Below, piece by piece: positions 62,643-64,000 of a DNA stretch of 64,000 nt (the first letter of the stretch is position 1; every line of letters starts with the position of its first letter). A model generated the notes under the pieces. It saw only the letters and a program-made list of their open reading frames with translations. It ran no database searches and was not told the DNA's origin. Source of the DNA: Plectrocnemia conspersa (taxonomy: Eukaryota; Arthropoda; Insecta; Trichoptera; Polycentropodidae); NCBI GenBank assembly GCA_009617715.1, contig VTFK01000158.1:248001-312000 (forward strand), read 5' to 3'. Both the position numbers and the translations under genes were made by a program.

Positions 62643-62765
62643 ATCTGGGCCTCATGACAAAAATGGCATTGTATATATTTTTTAGCATCGTAATATAATT
62701 TCTTAAATAAATAAAAGAACAGGAATTTGTCCCTTCTTCCCCCTATCTCGGCAGGGCTAGCTGTC
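62643..62765 (+). mobile_element. Deletion derivative of the palindrome-bearing element
   Basis: CTCATGACAAAAATGGCATT followed by CATCGTAATATAATTTCTTAA matches the 5' module at 48050-48105, and is joined directly to the terminal ATCTCGGCAGGGCTAGC module seen at 49826-49840. The interior is deleted. Confidence 0.65.
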
Positions 62766-62929
62766 ATGACCATTGGAGGTCATGATGACCAGATTATAAA
62801 CAATCCTAAATCGCTATCATACTCGAGCCGAACCTATCCGTGCAATGCATAACTGCTCACGCTCAAAATTTAAAAAAGACCAATTTAAAAAATTAAAATA
62901 CAACTTATCCTCCAAAAAATAAATCACAA

Positions 62930-63340
62930 GAGAACACCTCTCGCACATTTCGCGTTTGTGAATCGAGTCGAGTTCGGCGATGTGCCACAAAAAGGCTTTA
63001 TGGCCGCACGAAATGGATTTCGACTCGGATGTTATATTGAAACGATCAGCGCCCGAGGCGAAAGCCGCCCAGCCAAGACGGGCCTCTAATTAACATATTG
63101 GACCTGCAATTTCAATTTATGTCTTCATTCTGTATGCGCTCTTAAACACCGCCCCGGGACATGGGTGGGGTCCCGGTCAGCAGCTCTGAAGGCCCCAACA
63201 ATCGAACTTAACGTCTCTATTCCATCGGACCCGCTAACTAGTCTCAAGGACGAGTCATCGATGCGACCGGTCTAATTACTATCATAAGATTCAATCGAAC
63301 GAACCGGAAAAAACGCGTAACGATGTCGGTGAAAAAAAAC
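62930..63340. promoter_or_regulatory. GC-rich island with Abd-B/Caudal-like and TAATTA sites
   Basis: About 400 bp of GC-rich sequence holding AAAGGCTTTATGGCCGCACG, which contains a TTTATGGC posterior-Hox/Caudal-like site, CCTCTAATTAACAT, a homeodomain site, and GCCCCGGGAC. A first exon of unc-4 could have been here, but no start-containing frame with the right phase and donor was found. A candidate enhancer. Confidence 0.3.
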
Positions 63341-64000
63341 ATGTGTCGTAATGTATGGGTAGGAAAATCAATTTATGGACCGGCTCCGTGCCGAATTCAG
63401 ACACATAAATAAGCAAAAGAATCAATTATTGATACTTGATGGCTAAAACTAATGCTATCTGACCATATCTACCGTCTACTGTCAAAATGAACTACGCTAC
63501 GTCGTAATTCATAAGTTGAAATAAACATTTAATTTGCTATATTTGCTCCTAAATTAACCTAATAATATACATCTGATCACTCAAAATGACCTAAAATAGA
63601 TTTTATTAAAGATAGTATCATAATTCAATAAGATGGACCCTAATTTATTTATTTATTTTTTTTACGGAAAACACAAAAATATAAAATTAATGTCCCGACA
63701 GATGAATAATAACAGAAAAGGTAAAACGCTTATCTAAATATGGGAAACAAATAAGAAAAGAGATTTCAGGATGATATCTACCTTTCATAACAGCCAGATG
63801 ATAGACACGGGAAAAATATCAGAACGACCGACCTTACAATATATTAGTCTCAATCTATAAACGATTGTAATAAATAATCGCGCCGATCAATAAATACATA
63901 GTTACTTAATATATATTTCAAAAAACAATGGAATAAATAAAAAATATTTTGTTTTGTTTTTTTCAATGCGCATTGTTTTATTCGTTCAGTGTCTATCAAA
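63341..64000. other. Upstream AT-rich stretch to the window edge
   Basis: No gene or repeat end could be supported. The unc-4 start exon most likely lies beyond this edge. Confidence 0.35.

Noticed and set aside
63782..63788. Possible tiny start exon giving M-K-G joined to the homeodomain exon
   Set aside because: The phase fits (ATGAAAG before a GTAGAT donor), but it would leave only a few residues before the homeodomain exon, the donor is weak, and no conserved N-terminal sequence is present. Chance matches of this size are expected.

Overview
This is an AT-rich animal (almost certainly insect) nuclear window with one recognisable gene, on the minus strand: the homeobox transcription factor unc-4 (vertebrate UNCX, fly unc-4). 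Three coding exons can be joined in phase with good splice signals: 54187-54359 (homeodomain residues 1-46), 39557-39696 (residues 47-60 plus the Unc-4-specific extension) and 36674-37202 (basic helix, acidic patch, C-terminal eh1-like motif and stop). The introns are about 14.5 kb and 2.35 kb. The exon with the start codon was not found and probably lies beyond position 64000. I cannot assign the insect order; short TTAGG runs and the protein sequence fit an insect but do not decide it.

Layout: 1-36.67 kb is the 3' flank of unc-4, with no intact gene. It holds decayed non-LTR retrotransposons (0.77-2.15 kb, 14.99-16.06 kb, 19.6-21.7 kb), a hAT transposon relic with terminal inverted repeats and an 8-bp target duplication (3541-5027), MITEs, tRNA-derived SINEs, and GC-richer islands typical of non-coding sequence around developmental genes. 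36.67-54.36 kb is the unc-4 body; its introns hold SINEs, a TA microsatellite pair, a foldback MITE, a piggyBac-like MITE and a large palindromic repeat. 54.36-64 kb is a further upstream intron or 5' region, with a palindrome array at 55.7-57.0 kb and several homeodomain-site-rich islands that are candidate enhancers.

The most unusual structures are: a dispersed family with an about 118-bp-arm near-perfect palindrome (48.0-49.84 kb and partial copies elsewhere); a cluster of related degenerate palindromes at 55.7-57.0 kb; a cluster of CCAGTNACTGG-type palindromes at 33.1-33.35 kb; a gapless inverted pair of paralogous blocks at 26.35 and 28.64 kb that differ mostly by C/G to T/A changes; and a MITE whose empty site is preserved in a paralogous retroelement 14 kb away. 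I see no CRISPR, operon, viral gene or multi-gene defence system. Regulatory calls are inferences from composition and motifs in a single sequence.
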